Shown here one piece after another: positions 12,369-25,240 of a stretch of 64,000 nucleotides of DNA. Under the pieces are notes generated by a model that saw only the letters and a list, made by a program, of their open reading frames with translations, was not told the origin of the DNA and did not search any database. The DNA comes from Fragum whitleyi (Eukaryota > Mollusca > Bivalvia > Cardiida > Cardiidae), in contig OX411543.1 in NCBI GenBank assembly GCA_948146395.1, forward strand, positions 68,893,474-68,957,473, in the 5' to 3' direction. Both the position numbers and the translations under genes were made by a program. The first letter of the stretch is position 1. Each line of letters opens with the position of its first letter.

Positions 12369-13623
12369 TGATCTCTATATTTACATGGTTGCTATCTCTC
12401 TCTCTATATATATATTTGTTTTGTTTTTTTTAAATGTTAGAGGTGTTACTGAGCCATTCGTTCGTAGAAAAATCATCTCGATAATAAAATGTCGTCGTTA
12501 TTTCATGGCGTGGCGCTGTAAAAATGGTTAGCCATTATAATAAATTACAAACGTAACAATAATGGATGAGTTTTGATTTTTGAAGTATGGGACGTGCCAT
12601 AGAAATAATTCAAATTCGTATTCAGTATTGCAGACTATCTAAGTTTTGGGACAAATAACAAATGACTGGCATGCACCTTCTCATATATCGTGAGAAAGCT
12701 TTAAACTTCATTGGAAATAAAAATATGTCGAGATAACAACCGCTTGATCTCGAAATGATAAGCTTCATCTCTAATCTAATTACCGTGTTCATTTCGAATG
12801 GTCACTCTCACCTTGAACATATGTGCCAATTGATTTTGAAATAAGTCCATAATTATCGAGGTTTCGATATAGACAAAAATGGCATTGACCTTATAGTATC
12901 ATACATTTCTATCTCATTTTTTTCTGTTCTTCTGGTAAATACTTTCCCATTCTAACACGTTGAATTATTTGCCTTCCGCAAGACCCATCAATTTGTATAA
13001 GTGTTAAAATGTATATTTCCAACTAGGTCAATTAAGTGTTAAAACAATTATAATTGATTCATCGCCAAAGGTATTATATGATTCCAAATGATACCTGTGC
13101 ACTCCTATGGTTTGTCATGTCGAAATAAGAAAGGTTTGATGATACAGTGTGTTATTATGTATTTTATTTCACGGTAGACATATGTCCATGCATATTTATT
13201 TATTTATAATTCATTTATTTATTTATTTTACTATTTATTTGTTTTCTGTTTTCTAGTCTCTTCTTGTTTTGTTAAATGGATGTATTTGACCCAAGGTTAG
13301 GGTAAAACAGAACGAGATGAATTATGGAATCTGTCCATTCGTTACAGGCCATTAACAAGCGAATTTACTTTTGGTTATGGATATAATTTATCGATATGTC
13401 CTATCATTAATCACACTGACGTTATTCATAATCAATGTATTGATGATAGTTTAATCAATAACATTTCAATTATTGTACATGATCTACAACAACGTAAATG
13501 GGATAACGGCAAACGACAATATACACTCGTTAATTTACACTGCGTCACAGTTCAAATAATTTTACGTGTATGAGACTCCGGTCAGTCTACAATATGTATC
13601 ACGATTCAGTATATGCATCCTTA
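12369..13623. other. Non-coding sequence with an (ATTT)n patch
   Basis: A degenerate ATTT repeat covers about 13190-13240. No gene supported; the 148-codon plus frame at 12085-12531 is open only because it runs through the TCCG and TTA repeats. Confidence 0.55.
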
Positions 13624-14070
13624 TACAGATAATAACATCACGATCACGAAATTGACAATTATTCCAATCAAAACCATTCAAATTCATTCGCTCAGCGCTA
13701 AATCATTCATTACAAACACTCACTCAAACCATTCAAAAACGGCCGAAACTCACTGAAAAATATAGAATCAACAACGCTATACATCATGGATAAAGCTAGG
13801 AAAAATCGCGATTTCACTGACATAATGGAAATTGAAAACGTCCGATATGTTCTTGATGAAATAGGAAGCTATAAACAGATCTTGTTTGCATATTTTATTA
13901 AAAAGGGGTAATAAATATCGCCAATTTTGTTCATCCTGAACACAATTTGCGATATTGGATATTCCTTCATTAAAATCCACTCAAAACTAGCTCCACATAC
14001 TCATTAAATTGCATTCCAAAATCATTCCAAAATAATTAATCTTGTCAATTTCACGATGTTGTTTACTGTA
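13624..14070. mobile_element. M-family MITE, complete copy
   Basis: The left terminus TACAGATAATAACATCACGA carries a small insertion relative to the consensus; the right terminus is CACGATGTTGTTTACTGTA. The central palindrome (about 13905-13975) reads AAGGGGTAATAAATATCGCC then AATTTTGTTCATCCTGAACA, returning as CAATTTGCGATATTGGATA. Flanking arms have CATTC/CACTC words. No coding capacity. Confidence 0.85.
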
Positions 14071-14994
14071 AGTATATTTCCTTTACACCCTTTAGGTAAA
14101 AGACTTAGGCTTTAAGGCCTTTTGACAAAACTGCAATCCAGCCGAAAATGTGCTATTTCTTTCTTGTCTATTGACAAAATGATTAAATTTCAAAATTTTC
14201 AGTACCTAAATACCTTTCTTTTGTTGATTCTGGGTCCGAGCCCCCTTCTCCCCGCAGAATTACGTATGAGATTCTGTAATTCCAATTCAATCGGACATCG
14301 GTATTAAAGTGCTTAAATGGTAAGGGTAATTGATAAAGTAACTAAAGTAACAACTCATTTGCTATTTCAAAATACAGTGCGTTTAGACGAATTGATTTAC
14401 AAACAGACAGAAAAGCGGAGTTGAATGAGTAAAACCAAATTCCATGATTCAAGTAAAAAAATAAACATTTGATAAAATGAACAATTCATTTCCCTGGAGG
14501 GTATGTGTCAGAGCCTATTGATTAACAATTAAGTTTTAAAGCACCGACAACGATTTCATTCCAACAAGCATCATTTAACATTTGTCACAATGAAAAAGAT
14601 ACCCCCTTATAATCAATTGCTCCATGAGATAACTGCTATGAAAGTGTTTGGTTGATCGCATGATTTCGCATGATGATTGCACATGTGTATAGAACACCAA
14701 CCAGAAAATCTGCAATTAAATATATTTAAAATGATCTTAAGCATACGCATTATGTATTTTTTTATTTTATTTTTAAAGGCTCTTGGATTTAAGGTAAGTA
14801 CATAAAAACCGGTGGTTTTCAGTACATGTAGCAAACTGCAACGAATTGCCAAGTGCAAGATTTTTAAATATTAATTTTCTTCATTTTTTGTAAATAATTC
14901 ACATCCTAAACAACAAGTAAAATATTCGTAAGAGGCCCTATCATTTGAGAGAGCAACGAAGGCGAGAGGTCCCGTTAAAATGCTTGTATATGCA
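14071..14994. other. Non-coding sequence
   Basis: Nothing recognisable. Confidence 0.5.
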
Positions 14995-15075
14995 AAATCG
15001 CAAATCTGGCCTACTCGGTAACGCTTTGGGCTCTCAATACTGTGGTCGGGAGTTCGATCTTCATCTCGACAAATC
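14995..15075 (+). mobile_element. Possible worn tRNA-like SINE head
   Basis: TGGCCTACTCGGTAACGCTT resembles a tRNA D-arm/A box, and GGGAGTTCGATCTTCATCTC a B box, about 40 bp apart as in a tRNA. No SINE body is recognisable downstream. It could be a chance match. Confidence 0.35.
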
Positions 15076-15371
15076 TTCAACCTACATTTTACAAAACATA
15101 AGTTTGCCATGCCAATACCAATGTCAACACCAAAAACAACGCAAAGGCAAACGACACCAAGGTGATCAAAATACCTCGTGTTTTCTCAGAAAACAGCAGA
15201 GCTAAAATGAATTACGATTGAGTTGAAGGAAATTGGTCTTCTAAAATTGATGACTCTTTAAAAATCATATCAGTTTGAAGTCCAAAGTGAAGAACCCATA
15301 CAACTCGCCTACACATGCAGCATCGCAAGAAGATGCATTCAAAACACCAGTGCCCAAATTTTACGATAACA

Positions 15372-15433
15372 AAATGTGGCAAACTGTTTGCGTGATACCC
15401 CGATATGCACATTTTTTATCCTGAACGCAGGGC
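15372..15433. mobile_element. Half copy of the CCCTGCGTTCAGGATGA fold-back element
   Basis: ATGTGGCAAACTGTTTGCG and TTTTTATCCTGAACGCAGGG match the right half of the fold-back element at 29984-30114. The left half was not found. Confidence 0.5.
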
Positions 15434-16144
15434 TGACCTTCTGCCAGGAATCAAAAACTTTTGCAAACGATTACAAATGAAACTCGCCTTGCACATAAGT
15501 CCGCTAGCAGACGTTTTGCGGTCATCTGTGCACGACAGGCTTTTGTTTTGTGTAGAGAAAGTGTTGTAATTAATGAGAAATGTCGCGGTGTCATAAACGA
15601 TACCATCTTAACCAATTTATTTGTCTTTGATGAACAGAAAAATAGGGCGGAGAAGAATGCGCAGTACTACAGTCCTGAATCGCTGGATGAAAATAAATAA
15701 TACATATCAAAACATTCATTCTGGTTCCGACACTTAGTGAAATCAAAACCTTGAAAGTGTCTTTATTAAAGCTTCCGGACAATTTATAAGTATAGCAGTT
15801 TAACATGTACTTTAGAACCTTTCGAAATCATACAAAGAACAGTTCTATGTCTTATGGCGGCAATAACACCTTATAAACAGTGTTTAAAGTGTGAATGGAC
15901 AAATTGTTTTTATGCAAAACGTAGACCATCATTTACTTTCTTTCTAAAACATTTTCAACTAGTCGGTCTACAATATGATTTTTCAGTATACATAGACAAT
16001 GTAGTTTTGTTAAATTTGACTCGTGATGAGAACAAGGGTGCGTTTTAGGGAAAATTAGCCACTACCGACACAGAAATGGACTGAAAGTCCAAATGGTTTC
16101 TGTATAAAAGAATGATTCGCAATATCATTCATGTCGCTGTAATA
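15434..16144. other. Non-coding sequence
   Basis: No gene or repeat structure recognised; open frames of 64-79 codons have no protein signature. Confidence 0.5.
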
Positions 16145-16502
16145 AATAGAGGTAATTAAATGAGGGCTCATTGAATATCGAATTTATTAAACGAGTCATC
16201 TATAAACAGATGAATACTAGGCTCTGTTTTCAATGACGAGTTATATAACATGACCTGAACATTTGCGATCAAACGAGGAAACCCCAGAAATAAATTTATT
16301 CAATGTATTCCGCGAAACGTATAACGCCGTTTACGAAATGACACAATCAAATACAATATGTCGTCAGTTTCACATCGAAAATAAAAGCGTTGATAAACGT
16401 TTTAACCTCATTTGCGTAATTATTTTACTAGTGTAGCAACACCCGTGTAACACCAAAAATATTCAACGGGGTAATTTCACTCCCGCAACGTAAGTCAAAT
16501 TA
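16145..16502 (-). mobile_element. F-family element, copy with one arm of its terminal hairpin
   Basis: The reverse complement follows 36640-37025 in order: TTGCGGGAGTGAAATTACCC, CGTTGAATATTTTTGGTGTT, ACACGGGTGTTGCTACACTA, AAACGGCGTTATACGTTTCG, then ATCTGTTTATAGATGACTCG and TTTAATAAATTCGATATTCA. The other copy ends in a long hairpin. Here the partner arm is badly decayed (GACGAGTTATATAACATGAC in place of the full arm). Confidence 0.7.
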
Positions 16503-17152
16503 TAGAATGTGATAACGGACTCGCACTACATGTATGTACATTGTTAAATGATACAGCGATGACAATACAAGCAGACAAGAGGCATCACGTACACGTACAC
16601 TATTTTTTTCAGATTACACGGTCCAAACATGACTATAATTTCCGTTTTTCCATTTTTCAGCTTCATTTACGGACTCCTCTCAAATGACATCGCTTGGTTA
16701 GAAATAAAACGCAAATATAATTCTTTACCAACGAGTTTCAGTAGAAGTGGAATGAGTCATTAACTGTACATTGCTTTTCTTTCTAACTTTCTAGCCCTCA
16801 TTGTCATTACTGTATTTTTCTCGGTTCTCTATCAAAATTACGTGTACACATTGACAAGCAGTATCCTAGCATGCATTTCGTGCATGTTTCTCTCTGTTTG
16901 ATTGAAGACAAAGTATTTATGGCGAAATTTTGGTTCATTGACACCTTCAGGATTTTCCTGGGACACCTAGTTTTCGATGATGATACACAAACTCTTAAAA
17001 TTGTTAACGATTGCATTTTAAATGATCGCATTCTTTATCTTAGCATTTTCTCTAAACAGATTTTAATGATTCTCCCTTCTTAGTTTAATAATGGCTTTGC
17101 AGATAAACCTTAAAGAGCTTAGTTTTCTGAAAAGTATAAAATAACATATTTG
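16503..17152. other. Non-coding sequence
   Basis: Nothing recognisable. The overlapping 74- and 70-codon frames on opposite strands at 16807-17083 are shadows of each other. Confidence 0.5.
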
Positions 17153-17531
17153 TACAGTTACTAACATTGTTAAATTGACATTCATCTCAATCATAACCAT
17201 TCTTAATCGCTCACTTACCGCTCCTTTCATTCTTTCCAAACACTCACTCAAACCATTAAATAAACGCTCAAAATGACACAAAAAGAAACCTTCAAAATGA
17301 ATTAAGCAAGAAATAGATCGCGATTTCATTGACATAATTGAAATTTAAAGCGTCTTGTTTTGAAGAAATAGGAAGCTATTTATTGAACTTGTATATTGTA
17401 TTAAAGAGAGGTTATACAATATTGGATTACCTCCCTTTAATTTCACTCAAAACTCGCTCTCTCACTCATTCAATATCATTACGAAATCATTTCAAATTAT
17501 TTTGTGTATAACATCGCGATGTGGTTGCTAT
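17153..17531. mobile_element. M-family MITE, worn copy
   Basis: The left end TACAGTTACTAACATTGTT is followed by AAATTGACATTCATCTCAAT and CACTCACTCAAACCATT. The central palindrome has lost most of its left arm (only GAGAGGTTATACAATATTGG then ATTACCTCCC remain near 17404-17434). The right end is eroded (AACATCGCGATGTGGTTGCT). Confidence 0.75.
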
Positions 17532-19215
17532 GGGTATATGTACCTTTTAACGATAAATATAGGAAAATATATAAAATGGGCTGAGACAAGGGCAAATTAC
17601 TCCAGGTATTAAAATAAATTCGTTTTTATTTGAATATAAATAGACAACTTAACTTATTACATATATGCTTCTTATTCCAGCACCCATTTCGGACAAGCAC
17701 ATTTGTAAACGCTTTATCTGCTACGAAGCTGATCATGTACGTAACAAATGTGTTACATAAATAATTTGTTACAAATATGATCCAACAGTGCTTTCTTAAG
17801 AGAATTACTTCATTGGAAAGGCAAGAACATACATGTGCAATTTTTAGTCGTTAAAATCTTTTGTATCCCACAAGAAAATGAATATTGTTTTAAAAGCCAT
17901 GTTTTCAACATCGAGTCGTTTCATATGAGTACACGTGCAAAGAAGAAAATATTTCTCAAACATTTGCATCTTGAACGACTGCTTGTTTAAAAGTATCCAT
18001 ATTTTTGTCTGCGATCCAAATACTATTCTTAATGACAATCTTTTAGAAGGGCCTGAAAAGCAACAAGTAAAGTGGCATTGACAGTTTTAACCGACACAAA
18101 TCTTCTATCAGTGACCATTACATGAAAATCGACCGTCTTAGATCTGTGATAAAATACCGACCTAGTCAGGTCGTGCAGTGATCGACAATGCTCGGTTTTA
18201 AAGGATTGTCTGAATAAAGAACTTCACCCTGCCTTGCTTTAATGAAATACGAGGTTGACTTTTAATGAGTTCTATTATTTCCACCATTCGTTTGGCATAG
18301 TTTCCAGGTGATCGTTTTTATGTGACGGCTAAACTAGTTTTAACTATTCTGTTCTGAAGAAAAAACAACAACTTTGATTAAACCGCGGGTAACATATTTT
18401 GTTGTTATTTTGAATCTAGAAGGAAAGTAGCCGAAATGATAAAACTCATGTAAGTTTTACATTACATTAAGGATTTCAAATAGGCTGGTAGAACGGTCGC
18501 AAGAATAAAGACAGTCGAATGATTCATATTCTATTTACGAGAGAAAATCTAATTATTCACATTCCAATATAGACACATTAATCATTACACGGGCCTTTCA
18601 CCAATTAAATAAAACTTGAAAAAATATACCACCATGGTTTTCCAGGAAAACTGCTCGGGTCAGTGATAAAAGACTGACCGACCTGATCTCTGAACCTTTG
18701 CATTAAGATTAAAAAGACTAACCCTTAACAACACAATTTGAGACAAGTTTACATTTGATTTTACAGATTCTTGTGAAGTTATGAAAGCGAACAGATTCTA
18801 TGTAAAGAATTCTTACTAATGACGACGACTTTGAAATTTGTCCCCGCCGCCTGTAAGAGGTATTTATGTCTTAGATCTACCACTGTCCAATCCCTGATGA
18901 TTGAGCACATTTAAAATGTCAATGCTTGTTGTACATAGGTCAAGTTTAATGCCTGCATATTTTTCGTTTTGGTTGTCAATTTTATCATCCCATATAACGA
19001 ATTTCTGGGACAACCCTCGTACATGTAAGGTAAACAGCTTCACGGGAAAACAAATAAGGAAGACGTATAATACATGGAACAGAAACTGTTTGCCACATGT
19101 CTGGAAGCGTGGTTGACCCTGACTGTACTGTATGCAAATAGTTTTTTTTAAAAAAAATCCTCTAAAGCTTATATTACCATATTTCACTTGTATTGTGAAC
19201 CGAAATCATATAGCG
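17532..19215. other. Non-coding sequence
   Basis: No supported gene or repeat. The 107-codon minus frame at 18864-19187 overlaps a 71-codon plus frame and shows no domain. Confidence 0.5.
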
Positions 19216-19375
19216 TATAATCGTTTGTTTCAGTGTAAGATCGTTTTATATTTCATTGGGTGAACAACACAAGCTATATTTCACAAATGACGTAGCCACC
19301 AGAGAAAATAAATCTTGTGTTGTTCACGAAATAAAATATTAATCGACCTTACTCGAAAAACAAACGATTATTATA
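19216..19375. mobile_element. Fold-back (MITE-like) element of about 160 bp
   Basis: Nearly the whole element is an imperfect inverted repeat. The left arm reads TATAATCGTTTGTTT, then AGTGTAAGATCG, then GTGAACAACACAAG. The right arm on the opposite strand reads AATAATCGTTTGTTTTTCGA, then GTAAGGTCGA, then CGTGAACAACACAAG. A short unpaired centre lies at about 19275-19308. No coding capacity. Superfamily unknown. Confidence 0.75.
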
Positions 19376-21696
19376 TTTCTTGAATGCAAACATGACTTTT
19401 GCAAGTTCATAACTCAGCTTCGGTAACACCAGATAGGATCAAATGAACGAAATTTCGCATAAATCTGTGATTATTTAACTGCCAATGAAAAGTTGAGACT
19501 TGGCGACTTTGCGATTCATATATAAGCATGTATATCTTTGCCCATCAATGGTTGAATCACGCTGGTATGCCGTCACAGATATCCACAATCACACTACTTT
19601 CGGTGCCTTGCTGAAGTACGTGAGATATATCTTTCTAAAGATCTTTATTTTTTTTTCGGAAGTCAAATGCTCTTACGTTTCGCTAATTGGGCTGACAGTA
19701 AACTTAAACAATATTTTGCCCCCTGTTTTAGGATTATCTAATGTTCAATCTACTTATAACAAACGATTGTCGGATTGAAGACCGCTACTAGGTGTTCGTA
19801 AATCAGAAAGTTTTCCGGACTATCTTTTGTGTCAAAAATGAATTTAGGGTGAAATGCACATTTCAGGGTCAAAGGAATCCGAAAACAATTTTTGTATGAT
19901 TTAGATGCATGCGTATACAAGCTAGGATGCGAGTCAGAGCATTTGTATTGCTCATTGGGGATTTCTAAATGGGTTTGGATACATGGAAAACATTTTTCTG
20001 GAATATATCACTGTATTTAAAACACGGATAAAACAACTTGAAGGTTCTGTTCTCCAGAGTTAATCGACGACGAGAAAACGATGGGGTTGCTTTTGTCTGT
20101 CTCCGATTATGATAACTATGAAAATATTAAAAATAATGGATAACCACCTGGTAAAGAATAATGTACCTGTTAATTTCGACAGATATTACTTAGATTGAGT
20201 ATGTATACACCTTTAATACTTTTTATGATAAAAACAAATAGTAAAAAAGAAAAAAAAAATGAAATTGAAAATGTTCGAGAAGCACAATTAAGACATTCAT
20301 GTTATTTATTTTTTTCCATTCCATGTCTTATTTGGTAATTACACAATGAAAAGTGAGTGATGCAAATTTTCAAATATGATTTTCTTAAAGAGTTTTAATA
20401 TATTTAACCATTTTCTAGAAAGGCCTTATTGCAAAATAAAACAATCTAACTAAGGAATGGGTTTTTATGCAAATAGAAACTATCTGATTTAGAATTTCAT
20501 TAAGCAGCAAGCTACTTCGTCAGGCATTTTCAAGTAACTCGATTAATACAACATATGGAAAGTAATTCCCAAAAGAACGGTGCTGTAGATAAGCAAATAA
20601 TTCTCCTTGGCAAGCGAACAATGAATGTCGAAATGTATTGAATGTCAAAACCAAGCGTACTGGAAGTCCTCAATTCTTTAGTGTTTGTCCATATCTATTT
20701 CATAGTACAATCACTTATTTTTTTCAGTCTTTGTCATACTTTTAAACAAATCAGATAGCTGGATGTCGGATTTTTTTTTCATAAACTACTCGGCCAACTT
20801 TTATTTTAATGATTATTTCCTTTAAACGACGAGGTTTATTTGTTATACAACGCATGCGTAAATTAATTTTTTCCGCGTTACGCCAGTATAGCGGAAAAAG
20901 GCTGTCTTCTTGTTACGCCTCAGCTAAAGGTAAATTGTTGTGAAGTTGTTTTGATATTCTGACCAATCAGAATGCACATGTAAGTCGTGGAGGGGTAGAG
21001 AATACAGGATTAAATCAGTTCTAGCGAGCACGTCAAATGATACATAAACGCTCAGTGCGATTGTATTTAATACCATAGATTTATGTAGAATATACTGTTA
21101 TTTTGTATAGACTATGCGAAGTCCCACGCATACCTCTGAGAAGGGCGCTGAACTGTTCTGGGATACAGCTTTTTTTTTTCAGAGCCATCTTCTCTGTTTT
21201 TACGGCTGGACGTCGCGTTCCTTGCTATGATGCGGATCTTTTGTGGATGCATTGCATTGTACCTGTTTCACTCCATCGTTGTGTATCTAGCATGCGTCGC
21301 AATCGGCAATAAAGTATAGAAAAGAGATTGTTGTTATTTCTGGTATGGAGGAAGAGAGCGAGGTATTTAGCAAAGTATAGAGAAGACTTCTAGAATTCAC
21401 CCACTCATCATGAAATATGCAATAATCGCGTGAAAAATTAAGGAGAAAATCTCAAAACACGTGCTCATGTTGATTTACGCATATTCTGCGCAGATTTTGA
21501 CCTGGCAGAGCGTGACGTAGTCTGTTTAGTTCCTTGTTGTAAACCGGGCGCAATTTGACTTGAAACTGACCTTTATGCAGAATGCATAATTATGCTCATG
21601 ATTACGGTTCCGATGATACTTCGACACATGGACGGTCCGTTATACTGAACAGTATTGCTGTAAAAAGTGGTGAGGAGTTCATAGGATAGAGAGATA
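19376..21696. other. Non-coding sequence
   Basis: No supported gene. The 92-codon plus frame at 19500-19778 has no recognised domain. A small stem TTTTTTCCGC / GCGGAAAAAG lies near 20867-20901. Confidence 0.5.
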
Positions 21697-21999
21697 TACA
21701 GTTAACAACATCGTGAAATGGACAATCATCTCAATCAAAATCATTCCGAATCACTCGCTCAGAGCTCCATTAATTCATTCCAACCACTCACTCAAACCAT
21801 TCACAAACGCTCAAAACTCAAGGAAAAAACATAGAATCATCATCTTCATTCAAAATAAATAAAGCTAGAAAAAACTCACGATTTCACTAACATAGTTCAA
21901 ATTGCGAGAATTAGGAAGTTATTTACAGATATTGTAGGCATATTTTATCAAAGGGAGGTAATAAATATCGAACAAAATTTGCGATATTGGATATTCTAC
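21697..21999. mobile_element. M-family MITE, left half plus decayed centre
   Basis: The well-kept left end TACAGTTAACAACATCGTG continues through ATCATCTCAATCAAAATCAT and CACTCACTCAAACCATTCAC to GGGAGGTAATAAATATCG and AACAAAATTTGCGATATTGG. About 20 bp of the palindrome centre is missing (the TTTTGTTCATCCTG part). The right arm stops near 21999. Confidence 0.8.
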
Positions 22000-22295
22000 G
22001 TACATGCACTCAGAATTTCATTTGGGTAAAAAATATCGCTTAGAATTATCACTACTGATCAATGTAGTAGATCCTATACGTTTTCTCTTTTTTTTCAACA
22101 AGCTTCCTGGTTAATCATTTCCTATGCGAGTCTCAACTTCGCAGATTCACACTTCATAATAACGCTTCAGTATCTGGGGTTTATTTTCTAAACAAAACTG
22201 ATAGATTAAATATGGCAATGACATGACGTGAATCGAAGTTATGTACAGTATATTTTATTTGTCCTGAGATTATCCATAACGAACAAGTTTGCTAA

Positions 22296-22458
22296 TTAAG
22301 GTAATGACCCGTAATGGTTCCGCAACATTTCGGAACTCATCTTCTTTCACCATGTAAACCGGGGTTTCCAAATGAAATCATTACAAGACCTCGGTTAAAA
22401 CTGTAAAAGTTCATGACTTCTGAAAGGTTGCGGAGCTATAACAGGTCCACTACCTTAA
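22296..22458. mobile_element. TTAA-flanked fold-back MITE, copy 1
   Basis: The outer edges read TTAAGGTAATGACCCGTAAT and its imperfect complement (GTCCACTACCTTAA on the right), with TTAA at both ends. Inner arms pair through GTTCCGCAACATTTCGGAAC and its return GAAAGGTTGCGGAGC. The centre holds AACCGGGGTTTCC and ACCTCGGTTAAAA, which also pair. TTAA target duplication is typical of piggyBac and Kolobok elements; which applies is inference. Confidence 0.8.
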
Positions 22459-23602
22459 CAATTACGGACACATTTTATCAATATACAAATTATTTATTAC
22501 ATCTGATTTCTTAGGTGGTTTAGACTTGCGATGGAAAGTGCAATACAGAGTGAAAAACCTTACTATACTGTATCTTTTTTTTTCAAATCTTAGTTAGTAT
22601 TTTAGATAGCCTTGGTATTTACGTGCATATTTCAACAACTCCATATTTGAAATGGTTGGTGGTTTAGTTATTTTAAATGCAACGGCCTTTTTCCGTGTAA
22701 ATCGTGCAATATGCTCTCAATAATATAAAGCGCGTTGTTGTTTTGTCGTTGTTGTTGCTATTTGCGTGTTTGATAAAATGAATACTTTATTTTTTGGTAA
22801 CGTGATGGAGAAAGACCATTCGGCGTTCAGATTATCTGCCGATAAGAAAATAGTTGGGATCCATATGAGTTCTATCCGGGTAGCATTCTTCTGTGCTTGA
22901 TCATTCTTTATTTTAAATGAAATTCATCAAAACCCTTTTAGACTGAGCGAATTAAACAACCACTGGCTTCCAACGATTTCTATGACGATTTTTATTTGAC
23001 ACATTACACCGAATGGGTTTCTTAACGGGTGCCCATGAAAGGCGCCTATTATTGAATTTGTTGGAATGCAAACAAAGCCTCATAGATACAGTTTGAATAA
23101 CGTTTCCCTCTTTACAAACGTAATGGTTGATTTTGTTTACGAATTTTACATATCTAAAGAGAGCCATACAGGCATTATCATTCCCCGCCATAAAGCTTAA
23201 CAACAAGAAAATATTCAATATTGAGTTGAAGCACCATTCTTCGCCTCTCAATCTGTGAAGTTTCATGTCTTTCAGCTATCCTTTCACTGTAATTCTTTCC
23301 CATGAGTTCTACCCTCCTATTAACTTTCATTTTGATAGTTATTATTCTTTAAGAGGGATGTTCCGGATAAAGTGTTTGAAACAACTAGGGCCAATAAGTC
23401 CATATAAAATATAGAAAAGTTCTGACTTTGTATAGTTCTTTTCACTGCGCTTTTCCTAACTGAAGTTTACCTAAAGGTCTAAGAGATTTCAAGTTTAAAT
23501 TAGCTATAACATTTTTTAGAAATGCTACAGACAAAGAGCCAGTTTTCAAAGCAGCAAGTACCAATAACTCTGAAAAAATGCAATCTAGAGTTAAAGTGGT
23601 TA
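22459..23602. other. Non-coding sequence
   Basis: A GTT-rich patch lies at 22734-22758. The 104-codon minus frame at 22952-23266 shows no domain I recognise. Confidence 0.5.
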
Positions 23603-24142
23603 TTATCCCCCGCCGTTTTCGGCGAGGGGATATAATAATGGTCTCCGTCCGTCATTCCGTAATTCCGTCATTCCGTCGTTCCGTCATTCCGAGGTTTCGT
23701 CACTAAACTTTTCCGGACTATATCTCCTAAAGTATAAAAGCTATGAACTTGAAACTTTATGGGTGGATAGATCTCATGGAGGAGAAGTGCAGTGCACAAG
23801 AACTACAACTCTTTGCTTGCATAAATATGGAGTTTTTTTTCCCTTTGTTATTTTTCAATACTTAGATTTTGTCCGGAGCATATTTACTGAAGTATAATAG
23901 CTATCAACTTGAAACTTTTATGTGTGGGTAGATCTCATGGGGGGGGGGGGGAGTGCAGTGAAGATGAACTATAACTCTGGCTTGCATAATTCAGGAGTAA
24001 TTGCCCTTTGTTATTTTAAAGACTGAGATTTTGTAGGGGATACATCTCTTAAAGTACAAAAAATCCTTAATCTATTAGGCTTCAGTTTACTATCAAGCTT
24101 TTGCGGCGGGGGATGGCCATGTCCGACATGGCTCTTGTTTAT
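23603..24142 (+). mobile_element. Tandem-core element, CCCCCGCCG family, both ends present
   Basis: The 5' end CCCCCGCCGTTTTCGGCGAG folds into a hairpin. TCCGTCATTCCG repeats follow (23645-23690), then about two core units anchored by TTTTCCGGACTATATCTCC and TTTGTCCGGAGCATATTTAC, about 160 bp apart. Each unit includes AACTTGAAACTTT.ATG, GTGGATAGATCTCATGG and AGTGCAGTG. A G-run breaks the second unit (23939-23950). The 3' end GCGGCGGGGGATGGCCATGTCCGACATGGC is a hairpin, followed by TCTTGTTTATTATT. An array of the same core lies on the minus strand at 53510-54262. Confidence 0.85.
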
Positions 24143-24974
24143 TATTGAAGATCGATCGGCAGTTTTTTCCTTTGTCTTCGAACGAAGAAAGAATCGCTGG
24201 GAATCTAGACTAGACGACTTGGCTTAGTTTTTTTTCGAATAAGCTAGAGCTATGACTTGTTCCACACAAAGGACACTTATTAGACTTTTAAACATGACCC
24301 TTACTTTAACTGAAGTAATTGCAACGGCTTCGGAAGTATTCCAATTCATTGATCGTAGGATGCACGTTTCACCAAATTTGCAGCATGATTTTGGACCCGG
24401 TGTAATTTGTCAGTTTAATACAACGGAATGTCTGTCAAAAATACCGGTACAGAAAACAATGTGGGAAAAGACTTTTCTTCAAACCATAGTTTCTGTTGAC
24501 CATTACATCGTTATGTCATCCTAAACGCAGGACAGTACTCGCGTCGATTTCGTGAACCTTTGACAACGCTTACAAAGAGATTGTATATATCCATGGCAAA
24601 AGCCTCTCATTTTGTGTAGGGTAAATGGTGCCAAATATTATACTTTTTTACTCTATTACTGTAACATTTGGGTGGCACACTCTCCCATCATTGTCAAAAG
24701 GGATTTATTTTGACAGATCTGTTGGGCCTTTCTCAAAATATTACGTGTTTCACGCAGAATTGTAAAATGGTGTTATGTCGGATTGTAAGCGCCTCGCTTC
24801 CTACTTGATGAAGTATTTCTGAAAATCCAACGTCATACATGTAATATTATTAATCTGAATATCAAATCTCCTCAAAGTCATCGTTTGGAATCATAGTCCT
24901 GCCTAGAAATCATATCTACTAAATAGTATAATAGCTTGAATTTTATACCAAAAAGAAAAACGGAAATAACGTGT
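24143..24974. other. Non-coding sequence
   Basis: TGTCATCCTAAACGCAGGACAG near 24515-24536 resembles an orphan end of the fold-back element at 29984. Nothing else recognised. Confidence 0.45.
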
Positions 24975-25240
24975 TGCCGACGTCAAAGCGCAGTTGGTAG
25001 CGCGCCGCGCTGTCATTCTAGAGGTCCTGGGTTCGATCCCCGACGGCGGCACTCATTCTTTCCGACTATTTGTCTCTCACCAATGGGTCGATATGTCCTA
25101 GACCTATGTGGGAGAGCAACTGGAGGCTAGGAAACGATGTAATGGTCGTACTGGTATGAGAAACAACAGGAATCTATTGTTAGATGATCCAGCCGCCTCG
25201 ATATAGCTGAAAGATTGTCGAAAGCGGCGTAAAACACTAT
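24975..25240 (+). mobile_element. tRNA-derived SINE, family A
   Basis: The tRNA-like head (24975-25050) has GCGCAGTTGGTAGCGCG, CGCTGTCATTCTAG and CTGGGTTCGATCCCCGACGG, ending CGGCGGC to pair with the GCCGACG start. The body has CGACTATTTGTCTCTCACCA. The tail TCGAAAGCGGCGTAAAACAC is the likely LINE-recognition end. It aligns with 6066-6330 and, more weakly, with 36320-36533. Confidence 0.88.

Noticed and set aside
12085..12531. 148-codon open frame with Arg-Pro-Ser-Val and Tyr runs
   Set aside because: It is open only because it reads through the (TCCG)n and (TTA)n repeats of a mobile element.
24975..25050. A tRNA gene
   Set aside because: The head is tRNA-like but followed by a body and tail shared with 6066-6330, and the acceptor stem is imperfect, so it is a SINE head. 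The same holds for 6256-6330 and 35019-35103.
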